From Gluconacetobacter asukensis (lineage in GTDB: Bacteria; Pseudomonadota; Alphaproteobacteria; Acetobacterales; Acetobacteraceae): 64,000 nucleotides of DNA. Shown here in pieces: positions 18,546-28,547 of this stretch. Within the stretch, counting starts at the first letter, position 1; every line of letters starts with the position of its first letter. The translations under genes were made by a program, and so were the position numbers. The stretch covers positions 45,880 through 109,879 of the forward strand of contig NZ_JABEQE010000014.1 in the NCBI RefSeq assembly GCF_014174375.1, written 5' to 3'. The notes beneath the pieces are model-generated. The model made no database searches and had not been told where the DNA came from. It saw only the letters and a program-made list of their open reading frames with translations.

Positions 18546-19484
18546 GTGTCGACGAAGAAACGGCTACTTCTTCCACCCTTCGGGGCGCTGCGCGCCTTCG
18601 ATGCCTATGGCCGCACCGGCGGCGTACGCAAGGCGGCCGAATATCTGGGCGTCAGCCACACGATCGTCGGGCGCCACCTGCGCACGCTGGAGGATTGGGT
18701 CGGGGTGGCGCTGATCGACCGGGCCAGCGGCACGCTGACGCAGAAGGGCCTGTCCTATCACAAGGACATCACCGAGGCGCTGGAGGGCCTGTCCCGCGCG
18801 ACCGAGCGGCTGCGTCCGCGCATGGAGGACTCGATCCACATCGGCTGCGTGTCGGGCTTCGCCTCGCTGTGGCTGGCGGGGCGGGTCGGCGCCTTCCGGC
18901 GCAGCGAACCGTCGATCAACCTGGTGGTGCGGCCGTTCGACCGGTTCCCCGATTTCGATCGCGACGACCTGCATGCCGATATCCGCTACCTGCGCGACCA
19001 GGATCTGGAAAGTTTTCCTGCCGGCTTCAAGAAGGTGCTGCTGGCGCGGCCCGCCATGTTCCCGGTCGCCAGCCCCGTCCTGGCGGCCGAGGTGGAGGGG
19101 CGCCTGCGCACGATCACCGACCTGCTGGGCGAGCCGCTGATCGAGGCGGAAGACAGCCGCGAATGGCATCTCTTCCTCGCGGGCCACAAGGTCAGCCCGG
19201 CCTCGTTCGTGCCGTTCGGGCGGCTGGGCCATGCCAGCATCACCCTGGCGGCGGCACGGCACGGGCAGGGCATCTCGCTGGCCAACATCTTCCTGGTGTC
19301 GGACGATCTGCAACGCGGGACCCTGGTGCGGGTCACCGTGCCGGGGCAGGCATTCCGCCGCGTGTTCATCGGCGGCTATTACCTGATCGCGCCCGAAAGC
19401 AACTGGAACCGCCCGCAATTCGCGCGCTTCCGCAACTGGCTGACGGCCGAGGTCGCGTCCTTCCTGGCCCGCGAGGCCCCATAG
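18546..19484 (+). CDS. LysR-family transcriptional regulator (GcvA-like)
   Basis: 312 residues from a GTG at 18546. The helix-turn-helix (LRAFDAYGRTGGVRKAAEYLGVSHTIVGRHLRTLE) lies at residues 16-60 and is followed by a two-lobe effector domain. The PPFGALRAFDA opening is typical of the GcvA/AmpR-like group. It is a clear paralogue of the LysR gene at 44717-45667, which opens PPFGPLRAFDAFGRT. It is divergent from the class II aldolase gene over a 164-base gap and convergent with the Rieske gene. Target and ligand are unknown. Confidence 0.93.
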   Translation: MSTKKRLLLPPFGALRAFDAYGRTGGVRKAAEYLGVSHTIVGRHLRTLEDWVGVALIDRASGTLTQKGLSYHKDITEALEGLSRATERLRPRMEDSIHIGCVSGFASLWLAGRVGAFRRSEPSINLVVRPFDRFPDFDRDDLHADIRYLRDQDLESFPAGFKKVLLARPAMFPVASPVLAAEVEGRLRTITDLLGEPLIEAEDSREWHLFLAGHKVSPASFVPFGRLGHASITLAAARHGQGISLANIFLVSDDLQRGTLVRVTVPGQAFRRVFIGGYYLIAPESNWNRPQFARFRNWLTAEVASFLAREAP

Positions 19485-19524
19485 GCCCGCCCCGGCGCGC
19501 CCGGTCACGGGCAGGCGCGCAGGG

Positions 19525-20664
19525 TCAGGAGAAAACGGCCCGGCCGGCCCCGGCCGACTGCCCCGGCCGCCCGCTGCGCGCCAGCAGCGCGCGCAGATGG
19601 TTGACCACGGGAAAGACCTCGCGGTTCCGGTCGCCGCCCTGGGCGTCCCAGGCCTGCTGTTCCAGTTCCACCACCTCGCGGTCTTCCTCGAAGATCCGGT
19701 TGGTGAACACCGCCAGCGCCGGCCAGATCAGGTCGATCAGGAACGGAATCTTCGGGCGCCGCACCGATAGCAGGCCAAAGGCGCGGGTCGTGCGCTGGTC
19801 GGCGCTCTGCGGCACATAGGCCACCCACAGATCCATCATCAGGTCGCCATCCTTGTCGACGATCCGCAGCGTCTGGTACGGATATTCGGTCCGCACCGTC
19901 ACCACTTCCTCGACCGGCTGCTCGCGCCCCTTCAGGTCGCGGTGGCGGCCGAAGATCAGCGCCTCGGCCAGCGGCTGGTGGGTATCGGTCCGGGCAAAGC
20001 TGTAGCGGGCCTCGACAAAGTTCTCGCCCCGGTCCTGGCTCAGGAAGCGCGCGCGAATCTGCCCCATCTGGCGGCGGTGCAGGAACTGATGGTTCATGTC
20101 CATCAGGTTCTCATGCATGAACGTATAGTGGCAGGCCACGCGGGGCCCGAACTGCCGCGTGCGGAAATCGGGGTCGCCGACATGCGCCAGCGTGGGCATG
20201 GGGATGGAATCCGCCAGGGCCGGATCGCCGGGGAAGATGAAGATCAGCCCGCCCTGTTCGCGGCACGGATAGGTGCGCACGCCATTGGGCAGCTTGCCCT
20301 TGCCCAGATAGGGCACGTCGATGCAGCGCCCCGACCGGCCATACGCCCAGCCATGATAGCAGCACTGCACCGCCTGGCCCTTCACCGTGCCCTTGCTCAG
20401 CGGCACCTGCCGGTGGGCGCAGCGATCCTCCAGCGCAAAGACCTCGCCCTCGGTGGGGCGGACCAGCGCGACCGGCTGGCCGGCATAGCGGGTGCCGATG
20501 GTCTTGCCGGCCTTGAGTTCGTGCGACCAGGCCACCGGGTACCAGAAATCGGGGTCGCAATCGACCGTGCGCAGGTCGTGCATCCCGATTCCGATGGCGT
20601 CGCGCTCGGTAAGGGAGATCTGGTCCATGGCCATATCCATTCCGGTTCTTTCCTGATCCCGCAT
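19525..20664 (-). CDS. Rieske [2Fe-2S] aromatic-ring-hydroxylating oxygenase, large subunit type
   Basis: 379 residues from the ATG at 20664, chosen because GAGGGGGG lies just upstream; the frame continues upstream through unrelated AT-rich sequence. The Rieske cluster ligands are Cys82-x-His84 and Cys101-x2-His104. The mononuclear iron site follows in HENLMDMNHQFLH (Asp and two His). The architecture matches single-component oxygenase subunits such as vanillate O-demethylase and toluenesulfonate or carnitine-type monooxygenases, which need a separate reductase. No reductase gene is adjacent. It is divergent from the TonB receptor at 21281 across a 616-base AT-rich control region, so both may respond to the same compound. 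Confidence 0.9.
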   Translation of the reverse strand: MRDQERTGMDMAMDQISLTERDAIGIGMHDLRTVDCDPDFWYPVAWSHELKAGKTIGTRYAGQPVALVRPTEGEVFALEDRCAHRQVPLSKGTVKGQAVQCCYHGWAYGRSGRCIDVPYLGKGKLPNGVRTYPCREQGGLIFIFPGDPALADSIPMPTLAHVGDPDFRTRQFGPRVACHYTFMHENLMDMNHQFLHRRQMGQIRARFLSQDRGENFVEARYSFARTDTHQPLAEALIFGRHRDLKGREQPVEEVVTVRTEYPYQTLRIVDKDGDLMMDLWVAYVPQSADQRTTRAFGLLSVRRPKIPFLIDLIWPALAVFTNRIFEEDREVVELEQQAWDAQGGDRNREVFPVVNHLRALLARSGRPGQSAGAGRAVFS

Positions 20665-21280
20665 TGTCCCCCCTCGGGAACGCCCCTGTCTTGCTCCAGT
20701 TGGGAAACCGAGCCTTGCAGAAGACGAAACCATGCGTCCGCCGGGCTTGACAGCGCACGCCGCCGCGCGCGCCGCGGCCGACTCAGAAAAACAAAAGACG
20801 AAAATGAAACGAATATAAATGCAGATCCGATACGATCGGACATTGGGTATCGGAAATAGACAATTTCGTATAACAATATTACTCGGCACTTATTCGCATA
20901 AATTATATGTTTCATTATAAGAGTTGTGAAAAAATGAAACATATTGTATTCACAAATGTGTCATATTTGCCGCATCATTAAAGAATGAGACGCGATCATC
21001 TTCCGGGTATGTTGCATTTTCATCTCGGATTACGCTTGATTTAGTCCCAATGGCTGCCCGGGGATGCCGGCGGCCACAATCCCAGTGGAATGCGACGAAG
21101 GGAGCCCGGGCGCCTGACATGACCGACATCGTTCCAGACGCTTCCCGCCGCGATTCCTGATTCGCCAAAACGCGGCGCGACGATCCCGTCCGACGCGATC
21201 GACAAGGGGGCATGACGGTCCCGCGGGCTGCCGCACGGCACCGCGCGCGGGCGCGCGTGCCCTATCCTGACAAGGTGAGT
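20665..21280. promoter_or_regulatory. AT-rich divergent control region between Rieske oxygenase and TonB receptor
   Basis: 616 bases without a supportable gene. The stretch about 20780-21030 is strikingly AT-rich compared with the surrounding coding DNA. It contains a perfect 12-base inverted repeat with arms at 20905-20916 and 20933-20944 (ATATGTTTCATT and its complement, 16-base spacer), a plausible regulator site, and a smaller palindrome near 20825-20840 (TCCGATACGATCGGA). Both flanking genes presumably start here. Confidence 0.6.
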
Positions 21281-23770
21281 ATGACCAGACAGACCGGATT
21301 TCTCCGACGCCACGGCCGATCGTTCCTGCTGGGATCGGCTTCTCTTCTGATGGCCTCGGCCAGCCTGCCCGCGCTTGCCGCCAGCGGCGAGAACGGCAAG
21401 GCCCATGCCCGCCATCGTGCCGCCAAGGCGGCGCATCATGCTTCGGCCGCCGCTGCCGCGCAGCCGGCCGCCGCCGCCCGTCCGGCGGCACGCGCGGCCA
21501 CGCGGGCGGTCCGCCCGGCGGCACGCGTCCGTGCCGAGGCCGAGACGGTCGAGGTCAGCGGCGCGCGTTTCCATTCGCGCGGGGCGGAAACGGCCGTGAC
21601 GCGCGCCACCATGGACCAGTTCGTGGCCGGCACCAGCCCGCTCCAGGTGCTGGCACTCACCACCCCCGGCGTCAGCTTCGGCTCGGATGACGCGCTGGGC
21701 CTCGATACGGTGGCCAGCACGCTGTATATCCGCGGCTTCAACCAGACCCAGATCGGCGCGACGCTGGACGGCATCCCGATGGGCGGCCAGGGATTCCATA
21801 ACTGGAACGGCCTGGGCGTCGACCAGATGGAAATCCAGGAGAACCTCGCCGGCATGACGGTGTCGCAGGGCGCGGGCGCGCTGGACACACCCTCGGCGCA
21901 GACGCTGGGCGGGGCGATCACCTACACCTCCGCCGATCCGCTGGACAAGACGGGCGGCCGTGTCAGCCAGAGCTTCGGCAGCTACGACGCCTTCCGCACC
22001 TTCGCCCGCGTGGACAGCGGCGTTCTGAATGCCACCGGCACCAAATTCTACGCCTCCTATGCCCGCACCGCGCAGGATCTGTGGAAGGGTTTCGGCGACC
22101 AGCAGGAACACCAGGCCAATTTCAAGCTCGTGCAGCCGCTGGGCGACAAGGGCAAGATCACGGCCATCTTCGACTACTCAAACTTCATCCAGTACAATTA
22201 TCTGGGCCTGACCAAGAACATGTGGGAAAAGATGGGCCGTGACACGACCTATCTGAAGCCCAATTATGCGCTGTCCAAGGAATGGGCGGCCAATGCCCAG
22301 GCGGGCACGGTGCCCACCAACCTGCAGGGCGTGCTGACGCCGGACGAAATCGGCGACTACGCCTATGACGGCACGCAGACGCAGCGCAACTACCTGTCAG
22401 CCATCAAGGCCGACTATCAGTTCTTCCCCAACGTGCTGTCCAAGACCGCGGCCTACGCCCACGTCTCCAGCGGCGATTACAGCGGCACCAATCCGTTCCT
22501 GATCTCGCCCACCTCGCAGGTGCCGATGGCGCTTGAAACCGGGCATGTCGACGTCCGCCGCATCGGCTTCACCCAGAGCTTCGACATCACCGTCAACAAG
22601 AACGACATCAAGACCGGCATCTGGTACGAGAACGACACGTTCAACTACGCGATGCGGATGTACGAAGACGGCGTGGACGCGGCGCACAATTCCAAGAGCG
22701 ACTTCAAGGCCTCGCAGGCCACGACCTGGTGGGCGGATTCGTTCAACACGAACACGTTCCAGTACTATTTGCAGGACACCTACCACATCATTCCGGGCAT
22801 GACCGTCACCGCCGGCTTCCGCTCGCTGCTGCAGACGACGCATGGCGGCACCAGCGTCGACAATACCAGCAGCCTGTCGGACTGGGGCGTCTATTACAGC
22901 CATCCCGCATCGGGCAGCATGACGGCGGCCAATGCCTTCCTGCCGCACTTCAATTTCGATTATCACTTCCTAGATCATCATGAAGTGTATTTCGACATCG
23001 CCGAGAACATGCGCGCCTACGATTACGGCACGCAGAGCGGCAGCGGCAATCCGTGGGGCGGCCTGGGCAATTCCGGCAACCCGGCCCAGACGGTGTTCAA
23101 CGCCAACAAGAACAGCCTGAAGCCCGAGCGGACATGGAACTATGTCGTCGGCTACCGCTACGATTCCAGGATGTTCTCGGCCAGCGTCGATTACTATCAC
23201 ACGGACTACTACAACCGCCTGGCGGCGATCACGGCCGGTTCCACCAGCAACATGTACAGCTCGATCGAGAATGTCGGGCGTGAAAGCATGAACGGCGCGG
23301 ACGTGATGGGCGCCATCCGTCCGGTGCGCGGGCTGGAGATTTCGAACAGCTTCAGCTGGAACGACGCGGTGTATCAAGATGCGCACGTGCCCTATAACGG
23401 CAGCACCATCAGCATCAAGGGCAAGCACCAGGTCTTCTATCCGAAGTTCATGTACAAGGCCAACCTGTCCTATACATGGCGCCAGGCGACCTTCAACTTC
23501 AACGCCACCTACAGCAGCGCGCGGCCGATGACGTACATGAACGACGTCAAGATCCCCGCCTACTGGACGTCGAACCTCAGCGCCGCCTACAATTTCGGGC
23601 GCATCGGCTTCGCCAACAATCTGAAGACGACGTTCGGCATCACCAACCTGTTCAACAAGAACTATATCGGCGGCGTCTACGGCGCGGCGTCGATGTCGGG
23701 TGACGACAACCCGGTCCTGTATGTCGCGGCCCCCCGCGAATTCTTCGGCACGGTTTCCGCCGAGTTCTGA
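21281..23770 (+). CDS. TonB-dependent outer-membrane receptor
   Basis: 829 residues. I choose the ATG at 21281, preceded by AAGGTGAG, because it gives a normal signal peptide (MTRQTGFLRRHGRSF... ending PALAAS); the frame extends upstream without one. A His/Ala-rich linker (about residues 28-85) precedes the plug (ETVEVSGARFHSRGAET, TTPGVSFGSDDALGLDT, LYIRGFNQTQIGATLDGIPMGG). The barrel has many aromatic-rich strands and ends in a C-terminal Phe (TVSAEF). It is most like the receptor at 45931-48552 and less like the two minus-strand receptors. It is divergent from the Rieske oxygenase. The ligand is unknown. Confidence 0.94.
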   Translation: MTRQTGFLRRHGRSFLLGSASLLMASASLPALAASGENGKAHARHRAAKAAHHASAAAAAQPAAAARPAARAATRAVRPAARVRAEAETVEVSGARFHSRGAETAVTRATMDQFVAGTSPLQVLALTTPGVSFGSDDALGLDTVASTLYIRGFNQTQIGATLDGIPMGGQGFHNWNGLGVDQMEIQENLAGMTVSQGAGALDTPSAQTLGGAITYTSADPLDKTGGRVSQSFGSYDAFRTFARVDSGVLNATGTKFYASYARTAQDLWKGFGDQQEHQANFKLVQPLGDKGKITAIFDYSNFIQYNYLGLTKNMWEKMGRDTTYLKPNYALSKEWAANAQAGTVPTNLQGVLTPDEIGDYAYDGTQTQRNYLSAIKADYQFFPNVLSKTAAYAHVSSGDYSGTNPFLISPTSQVPMALETGHVDVRRIGFTQSFDITVNKNDIKTGIWYENDTFNYAMRMYEDGVDAAHNSKSDFKASQATTWWADSFNTNTFQYYLQDTYHIIPGMTVTAGFRSLLQTTHGGTSVDNTSSLSDWGVYYSHPASGSMTAANAFLPHFNFDYHFLDHHEVYFDIAENMRAYDYGTQSGSGNPWGGLGNSGNPAQTVFNANKNSLKPERTWNYVVGYRYDSRMFSASVDYYHTDYYNRLAAITAGSTSNMYSSIENVGRESMNGADVMGAIRPVRGLEISNSFSWNDAVYQDAHVPYNGSTISIKGKHQVFYPKFMYKANLSYTWRQATFNFNATYSSARPMTYMNDVKIPAYWTSNLSAAYNFGRIGFANNLKTTFGITNLFNKNYIGGVYGAASMSGDDNPVLYVAAPREFFGTVSAEF

Positions 23771-23861
23771 AGACACAGCCGTCCGCGAGGTCGTATTCCT
23801 CCGGACGGACTGACGAAAAACCATTGTCCCATCAGTCGAATTCGCCTGAACATGTGATGTT

Positions 23862-26800
23862 TCAGGGAAGGGACGGAAGCCAGTGTGTCTCCGCATCCTG
23901 TCCGGCAAACCACGGTCGGATGCGGGGCCGCTGCGTCGGCCAGAGTTCTTTCAGTGTCGCGGCATCGTACAGGTGCCCGTCGCGCATGACCTGCGCCACC
24001 GCGCGCGCGTTGCGGATATCGGCCAGCGGATCGGCGGTCAGTACCACCAGATCGGCGATCTTGCCTGGTTCGATGCTGCCCAGGTCGGATTTGCGTCCGA
24101 TCGTCTCGGCCGAACCGATGGTGGCGGCATGCAGGATTGCCCGCGCTGTCATGCCGCCCACAGCATGCAATTCCATTTCCTGATGAAAGCCGATGCCGGG
24201 CATTTCGCCATGGCTGCCGATTCCGACCAGCCCGCCGCCGGCGGCAAGTGCGGCGGCGTCGGCGGCAATGGAGGGGAAGCGGTATTCGGACAATGGTCGC
24301 CAATCGTGCCGCAGCGTCATCTGCTCGCGGAACAGCTCCGGCCAGAAGGCCCGCACGCGCGGGTCGCCGCGCGGATCGTCACGCGCGATCGCCCAATCCA
24401 TGCCGGGTGATCCGCCATTGGTGATGCTCAATGTGGTGGTGTAGCTGGTCCGGGTCGCGCGCAGCAGGGCCTGCACGTCTTCCTGCAAGGGAGAGGCCAC
24501 CAGCGCATGCTCGTTGCCGGCGTAGCCGTCCAGAATCTGGGTCAGGTCCAGCTTCATCGACAAGGCGCCTTCGGTCGTCGGCTGCATGTCCAGCATCCGG
24601 CATGCCTGCGCCACCCATTCGCGTACCTGGCGGCTGCCGGTGCGATATTCCTTGATATTGCGCAGACCATAATCGTCGCGGTAGCGCCGCATCACCGCCA
24701 GGACGTCCGACAGCGAGGAAAAACGCTGCATCGAAAACAGCGCGATGCCGGTCTGGCGGATGCGCGGCCCGACCATCAACCCCGCGTCCAGCAGATCCTG
24801 ATAGGCCAGCATGTCGATCGACAGCGTGGAGGGATCGAAGCTGGTCGTGACGCCCCATGCCAGGCGCGCCGCGATCCCCCAATCCTCCAGCCCCAGCACC
24901 GCGCGGCGGATCGTCGCCACATGGTCATGCGTATCGATAAAGCCGGGGACGATGATGCGTCCCGTCATGTCGCGGATCGTGGCATCCGCCGGCACGGGAA
25001 AGCTGCCTGTGGGGCCGACCTGCCGGAAGCGGCCCTCCTCGATCAGAATGTCGGCGCGGTCGATCACCGGGTCGCCGGCCGCCATGGTCAACACCCGCGC
25101 CCCACGCAGCAGCAGCCGGCCTTGCGCCATCGCACGGGGGACGGTGACGTCGGCGCGGTATCGCGTCTCGGCCGGTGCCGGGGGCGCGGCGCGCCAGTCC
25201 GGGCGGTCTGGCGGGTCGAGCGGTATATCGGCGCGCGGACGGGTGTGAAAAACCGGGCCGGTGGACCAGTCGATCGCCCGCCCGTCGGTGGACCACGCGA
25301 TGGAATCGGCACCCGCGTCGGTCACGCGGCGATGCGGCAGATGCGGATCGGTCAGGTCGATGCGCTGCCCCGGCCGGGCAGGCATGGCGAGCAGGTGGAG
25401 CTGCTGAGAAACCTGTGCCAGCAACCAGTGCCCGTCCGGACTGATCCGCACATCGTCCACCGGTACCGCGCCATCCTGGAAATACCAGCCGGGACCGTTC
25501 ACCCGTACGGCCAGGCGGCGCGTGCCATGGGTCAGGTCGATGCTGTCCAGCCCTTCGTCCGTCTGGAGATAGGCGCCGCCACGCGCGAACTGCACGGGGC
25601 CGCCGAGCGTGCCATGCGTTATGGTGCGTGTCGCGCCGCCATCGGCTGGCAGGGCGATCAACTCGGCGTCCCGCAGCCGGCCATATTCCATGTAGATGTC
25701 CAGCCGTGCCTGCTGGCCGGAGCGCACCGCCAGCACCTGCCGTCCGTCGGGGGTAAAGGCCGGGTCGGTATAATAAGCCGGCAGGTCCGACAGACGCACC
25801 GGGGGGGCAGAGCCATCGGCGGGGGCCGACCAGACGGCTCCTGCACCGCGTTCGCTCCACGTCACCCATGCCAGGCGCCGGCCGTCGGGGCTCCAGGCGG
25901 GCTGAAAGGCCGGATCGCCGCCAGGGGCGAAAGGTGAGGGCGCCGCATGACCGTCCAGCCGCATCAGATACAGCCTGCCCAATGCCGAGAAGGCGAGCGT
26001 GCCGCGGTCGGGAGAGGCCACGGGCGCCATCATCAGCCGGGCATGGACGGGGCCCGTCTCCTCGTGGATATCCTGGCGCGTGGACGGGCCGAGCGCGACA
26101 TCCAGATGGGCGGTGAACGGGATCGGCGTTGCGGTGTCGTCAGCCAGGGCGATCCGTTCGAACCCGCCCCGCACGCTCAGCACGATCGCGCTATCGTCCG
26201 GCGTGAAGGCGTAGCGCGGCACAAGGTCCTGCCACATCGAGGATTGAAGCTGGTCATGCGCGATGGGAAAGGCCAGCCGCCTGTCCTGCCCGGTCTTCAG
26301 GTCGCGCACCCGCAATTCGGTGTCCCCGTCGCGCCGGGCGGCATAGGCCAGCAGACGCCCGTCATGCGACAGGCACGGGCGGAAGAACGCACCGGGAAAC
26401 AGCGCCGTGCGCGGGCCATCGGGCAGGGTCACCACCGTCTTTTCGGTGCCGGTGGCCAGGTCGCGGCGGATGATGGTCCAGTGATCGGTGTCCTCGAAGG
26501 ACAGGCCGCCCAGATGGCGCGCGGCATAGACGCTCCGTCCGTCCGGCGTCGGAGCCGCGCCCAGTGTGCTGCGCCAGGCGGCGCGGGGGGTGTCGGGCCC
26601 GCCACGGACCGGCACCGCCAGCGTGCCGCGTCCTTGCAGGTCGTAGCGCCACAGTTCGTAGGCATTCAGGTCCGCGCGATAGCGGCTGACCAGAAGCGAC
26701 CGCCCGTCGGGTATCCAGGCCGGCGAGGTCAGCACCGTGTCGTCATCGCCGAAGGTGATCTGCCGTGCCGCGCCGCCATCGGGGTGGGCGATCCACAGAT

Positions 26801-27221
26801 TGTCGGCCCCCGACCGGTCGCTGACATAGGCGATCCATTGCCCGTCGGGCGAATAGGCTGGGGCGGTGTCGAAGGGCAGGCCGTCGCTGATCCGCGTCGC
26901 CCGGCCCCCGTCTACCGGCAGGGTATAGAGGTCGCCCAGCAGGTCGAAGACGATGCGCCGCCCGTCAGGTGACAGGTCGAGCGACATCCAGGTGCCATGG
27001 TGCACATCGGCGACCAGTCGCCGCGCCGGTGTCATCGGCAGGTTCTGCCCCGGCGGCTGGATCGGGCGCGCGCGGTCGGGCAGCGCATGGCCGATCGCGG
27101 CGGGCGACAGGAATGGCAATGGCGGCTCTCCGGCCTCCTGGGCCCTCGCCGCCGGAACGGCCGGTGTCAGGCCCGCCGGCAGAAGGGCGGAAAACAGCAG
27201 GGCGCGGGCAAACGGGCGCAT
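23862..27221 (-). CDS. Secreted amidohydrolase with N-terminal TolB/WD40-like propeller
   Basis: 1119 residues with a signal peptide (MRPFARALLFSALLPAGL... ending ARAQ). The first roughly 640 residues hold repeated beta-propeller blades of the TolB/PD40 kind (SPDGRRIVFDLLGDLY, SPDGQWIAYVSDRSG, APTPDGRSVYAA, SPDGHWLLAQV). The C-terminal amidohydrolase domain begins about residue 700. Its metal-binding HxH is His765 and His767 (GFIDTHDHVAT), with later His ligands in GIGSHGE and a terminal IGSIEPGKIADLVVL-type strand. Such fusions are usually periplasmic peptidase- or imidazolonepropionase-like hydrolases of unknown substrate. Last gene of the five-gene operon; its start lies 9 bases after the preceding stop. 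Confidence 0.92.
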   Translation of the reverse strand: MRPFARALLFSALLPAGLTPAVPAARAQEAGEPPLPFLSPAAIGHALPDRARPIQPPGQNLPMTPARRLVADVHHGTWMSLDLSPDGRRIVFDLLGDLYTLPVDGGRATRISDGLPFDTAPAYSPDGQWIAYVSDRSGADNLWIAHPDGGAARQITFGDDDTVLTSPAWIPDGRSLLVSRYRADLNAYELWRYDLQGRGTLAVPVRGGPDTPRAAWRSTLGAAPTPDGRSVYAARHLGGLSFEDTDHWTIIRRDLATGTEKTVVTLPDGPRTALFPGAFFRPCLSHDGRLLAYAARRDGDTELRVRDLKTGQDRRLAFPIAHDQLQSSMWQDLVPRYAFTPDDSAIVLSVRGGFERIALADDTATPIPFTAHLDVALGPSTRQDIHEETGPVHARLMMAPVASPDRGTLAFSALGRLYLMRLDGHAAPSPFAPGGDPAFQPAWSPDGRRLAWVTWSERGAGAVWSAPADGSAPPVRLSDLPAYYTDPAFTPDGRQVLAVRSGQQARLDIYMEYGRLRDAELIALPADGGATRTITHGTLGGPVQFARGGAYLQTDEGLDSIDLTHGTRRLAVRVNGPGWYFQDGAVPVDDVRISPDGHWLLAQVSQQLHLLAMPARPGQRIDLTDPHLPHRRVTDAGADSIAWSTDGRAIDWSTGPVFHTRPRADIPLDPPDRPDWRAAPPAPAETRYRADVTVPRAMAQGRLLLRGARVLTMAAGDPVIDRADILIEEGRFRQVGPTGSFPVPADATIRDMTGRIIVPGFIDTHDHVATIRRAVLGLEDWGIAARLAWGVTTSFDPSTLSIDMLAYQDLLDAGLMVGPRIRQTGIALFSMQRFSSLSDVLAVMRRYRDDYGLRNIKEYRTGSRQVREWVAQACRMLDMQPTTEGALSMKLDLTQILDGYAGNEHALVASPLQEDVQALLRATRTSYTTTLSITNGGSPGMDWAIARDDPRGDPRVRAFWPELFREQMTLRHDWRPLSEYRFPSIAADAAALAAGGGLVGIGSHGEMPGIGFHQEMELHAVGGMTARAILHAATIGSAETIGRKSDLGSIEPGKIADLVVLTADPLADIRNARAVAQVMRDGHLYDAATLKELWPTQRPRIRPWFAGQDAETHWLPSLP

Positions 27222-27230
27222 CGGGACTCC

Positions 27231-28547
27231 TCAGCGATAGGCGGGCGGCAGGGCGGTGTCGCGCGGCGGAGCATCGGGTCGTGCCGGCGCGTAGCGGTCC
27301 CGCAGCGCGCTCTGGCGGGTGGACAGCGATAATTCGTGCCCGTCGATGAACATCAGCGCCGGACTGCTGGCCGGTTCCAGCGGGTCGCCGTCCCAGAGCA
27401 CCAGATCGGCGCCGGCACCGGATACCAGGGTTCCGGCGCCACGCACGCCCCAGATCGCGGCGGGCGCCGCCGTGATCGCACGCAGCGCCGCCGCGTAGGG
27501 CAATCCGTTGGCGACCGCGATCCCGGCCCCCTCGCGCAGATCCAGGCCGGCGTCGTAACTCAGGTAGATCCCGTTGCCCGGCACCGAAAAGGCGATTTCC
27601 ACGCCCGCCTTGGCCAGCAGCGCCGCATTGTCCAGCCGCGCGCCCAGGGAGTCGAAGGTCTGCAGCAGGTCGGCTTCCGGATCGAGGATGATCGGTACAT
27701 GCGCCGCCGCCAGGTCGGCCGCAGCGCGCCAGGCCTCGGCTCCGCCCAGCACCACCACGCGGATCGCAGTCTCCCGTGTCAGGCGGATAGCCTGGCGAAT
27801 GTCGGATTCACGGTTCGCCACGATCAGAAGCGGCATGGTGCCGGCGATCACCGGCGCCAGCGCCACGCGATCGACCGGCGCCAGGATACGTCCGGATGCC
27901 GGGTCGTGCGCGGATGGGGGCTGCCGTGCCTCGGCCAGGGCGGCACGCAGCAGGACCCATTGCGCGGCCCGCGATCCACCGGCCGGTGCCAGCGCAATGT
28001 CGCCCATGGCGGCCACCATCGCCGCGCCGGCATGGGCCAGGATGTCGCCCGAGGGACGCAAATGGATCAAAGCGCCCTGGCCGGCAAACGGCGCCAGCTG
28101 CGTGCCGCCGGGGTAGCTCATCGCCCAGGCCAGACCGTCGGCCCGTGCCAGCGGCAACAGGCTGGAATGCCCGTTCAGGGCATATTGCACGTCGAAGGCC
28201 GGCCCGAGCGGCCCGCGTGACACGGTGCGATCATCGGTATCGCGGGCGCCGGAAACCTCGACCAGCCCCAGTTGCGTCGCGGCGCTGAACAGGCCGGGGG
28301 TGACGATCCGCCCGCGCGCGTCGATCCGCCGCGCGCCGGGTGGCACCGGTCCATGCGTCGTGACCGAGCGCACATGCCCGCCCGCGATCAGGATGGTGGC
28401 GTCGGCAACGGGGGGCGTCGCAACGGGCATGGCCAAGGCATGCACGATGGCGATGACCGGTACAGGCCCGTCAGCCGCCCGCGCCTGTGCCCATGGCGGC
28501 AGCGCCGCCAGGATTGCCAGGGCCGCGATGCGCGCGGCCCGTATCAT
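27231..28547 (-). CDS. Amidohydrolase-family protein lacking the HxH metal motif (probable pseudoenzyme partner)
   Basis: 438 residues from the ATG at 28547, which overlaps the preceding stop (ATGA). It has a signal peptide (MIRAARIAALAILAALPPWAQARA). The N-terminal composite sheet (ATILIAGGHVRSVTTHG, IDARGRIVTPGLFS) and the C-terminal return strands (GTLVSGAGADLVLWDGDPLEPAS) are those of the amidohydrolase superfamily. However, where active members have GLIDxHxH it reads GLFSAATQLG (residues 85-94), so the first two metal ligands are absent. It sits between two family members that retain HxH. It may be a structural partner of one of them rather than an enzyme (inference). Confidence 0.85.
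   Translation of the reverse strand: MIRAARIAALAILAALPPWAQARAADGPVPVIAIVHALAMPVATPPVADATILIAGGHVRSVTTHGPVPPGARRIDARGRIVTPGLFSAATQLGLVEVSGARDTDDRTVSRGPLGPAFDVQYALNGHSSLLPLARADGLAWAMSYPGGTQLAPFAGQGALIHLRPSGDILAHAGAAMVAAMGDIALAPAGGSRAAQWVLLRAALAEARQPPSAHDPASGRILAPVDRVALAPVIAGTMPLLIVANRESDIRQAIRLTRETAIRVVVLGGAEAWRAAADLAAAHVPIILDPEADLLQTFDSLGARLDNAALLAKAGVEIAFSVPGNGIYLSYDAGLDLREGAGIAVANGLPYAAALRAITAAPAAIWGVRGAGTLVSGAGADLVLWDGDPLEPASSPALMFIDGHELSLSTRQSALRDRYAPARPDAPPRDTALPPAYR

Noticed and set aside
20950..21213. Possible 87-residue gene in the Rieske/TonB intergenic region
   Set aside because: No domain, no ribosome-binding site, and it would occupy the promoter region of the receptor.
23779..23808. 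Hairpin CCGTCCG/CGGACGG after the TonB receptor at 23770 as a terminator
   Set aside because: The stem is short and has no T-run on either strand; may contribute but not supported well enough to list.
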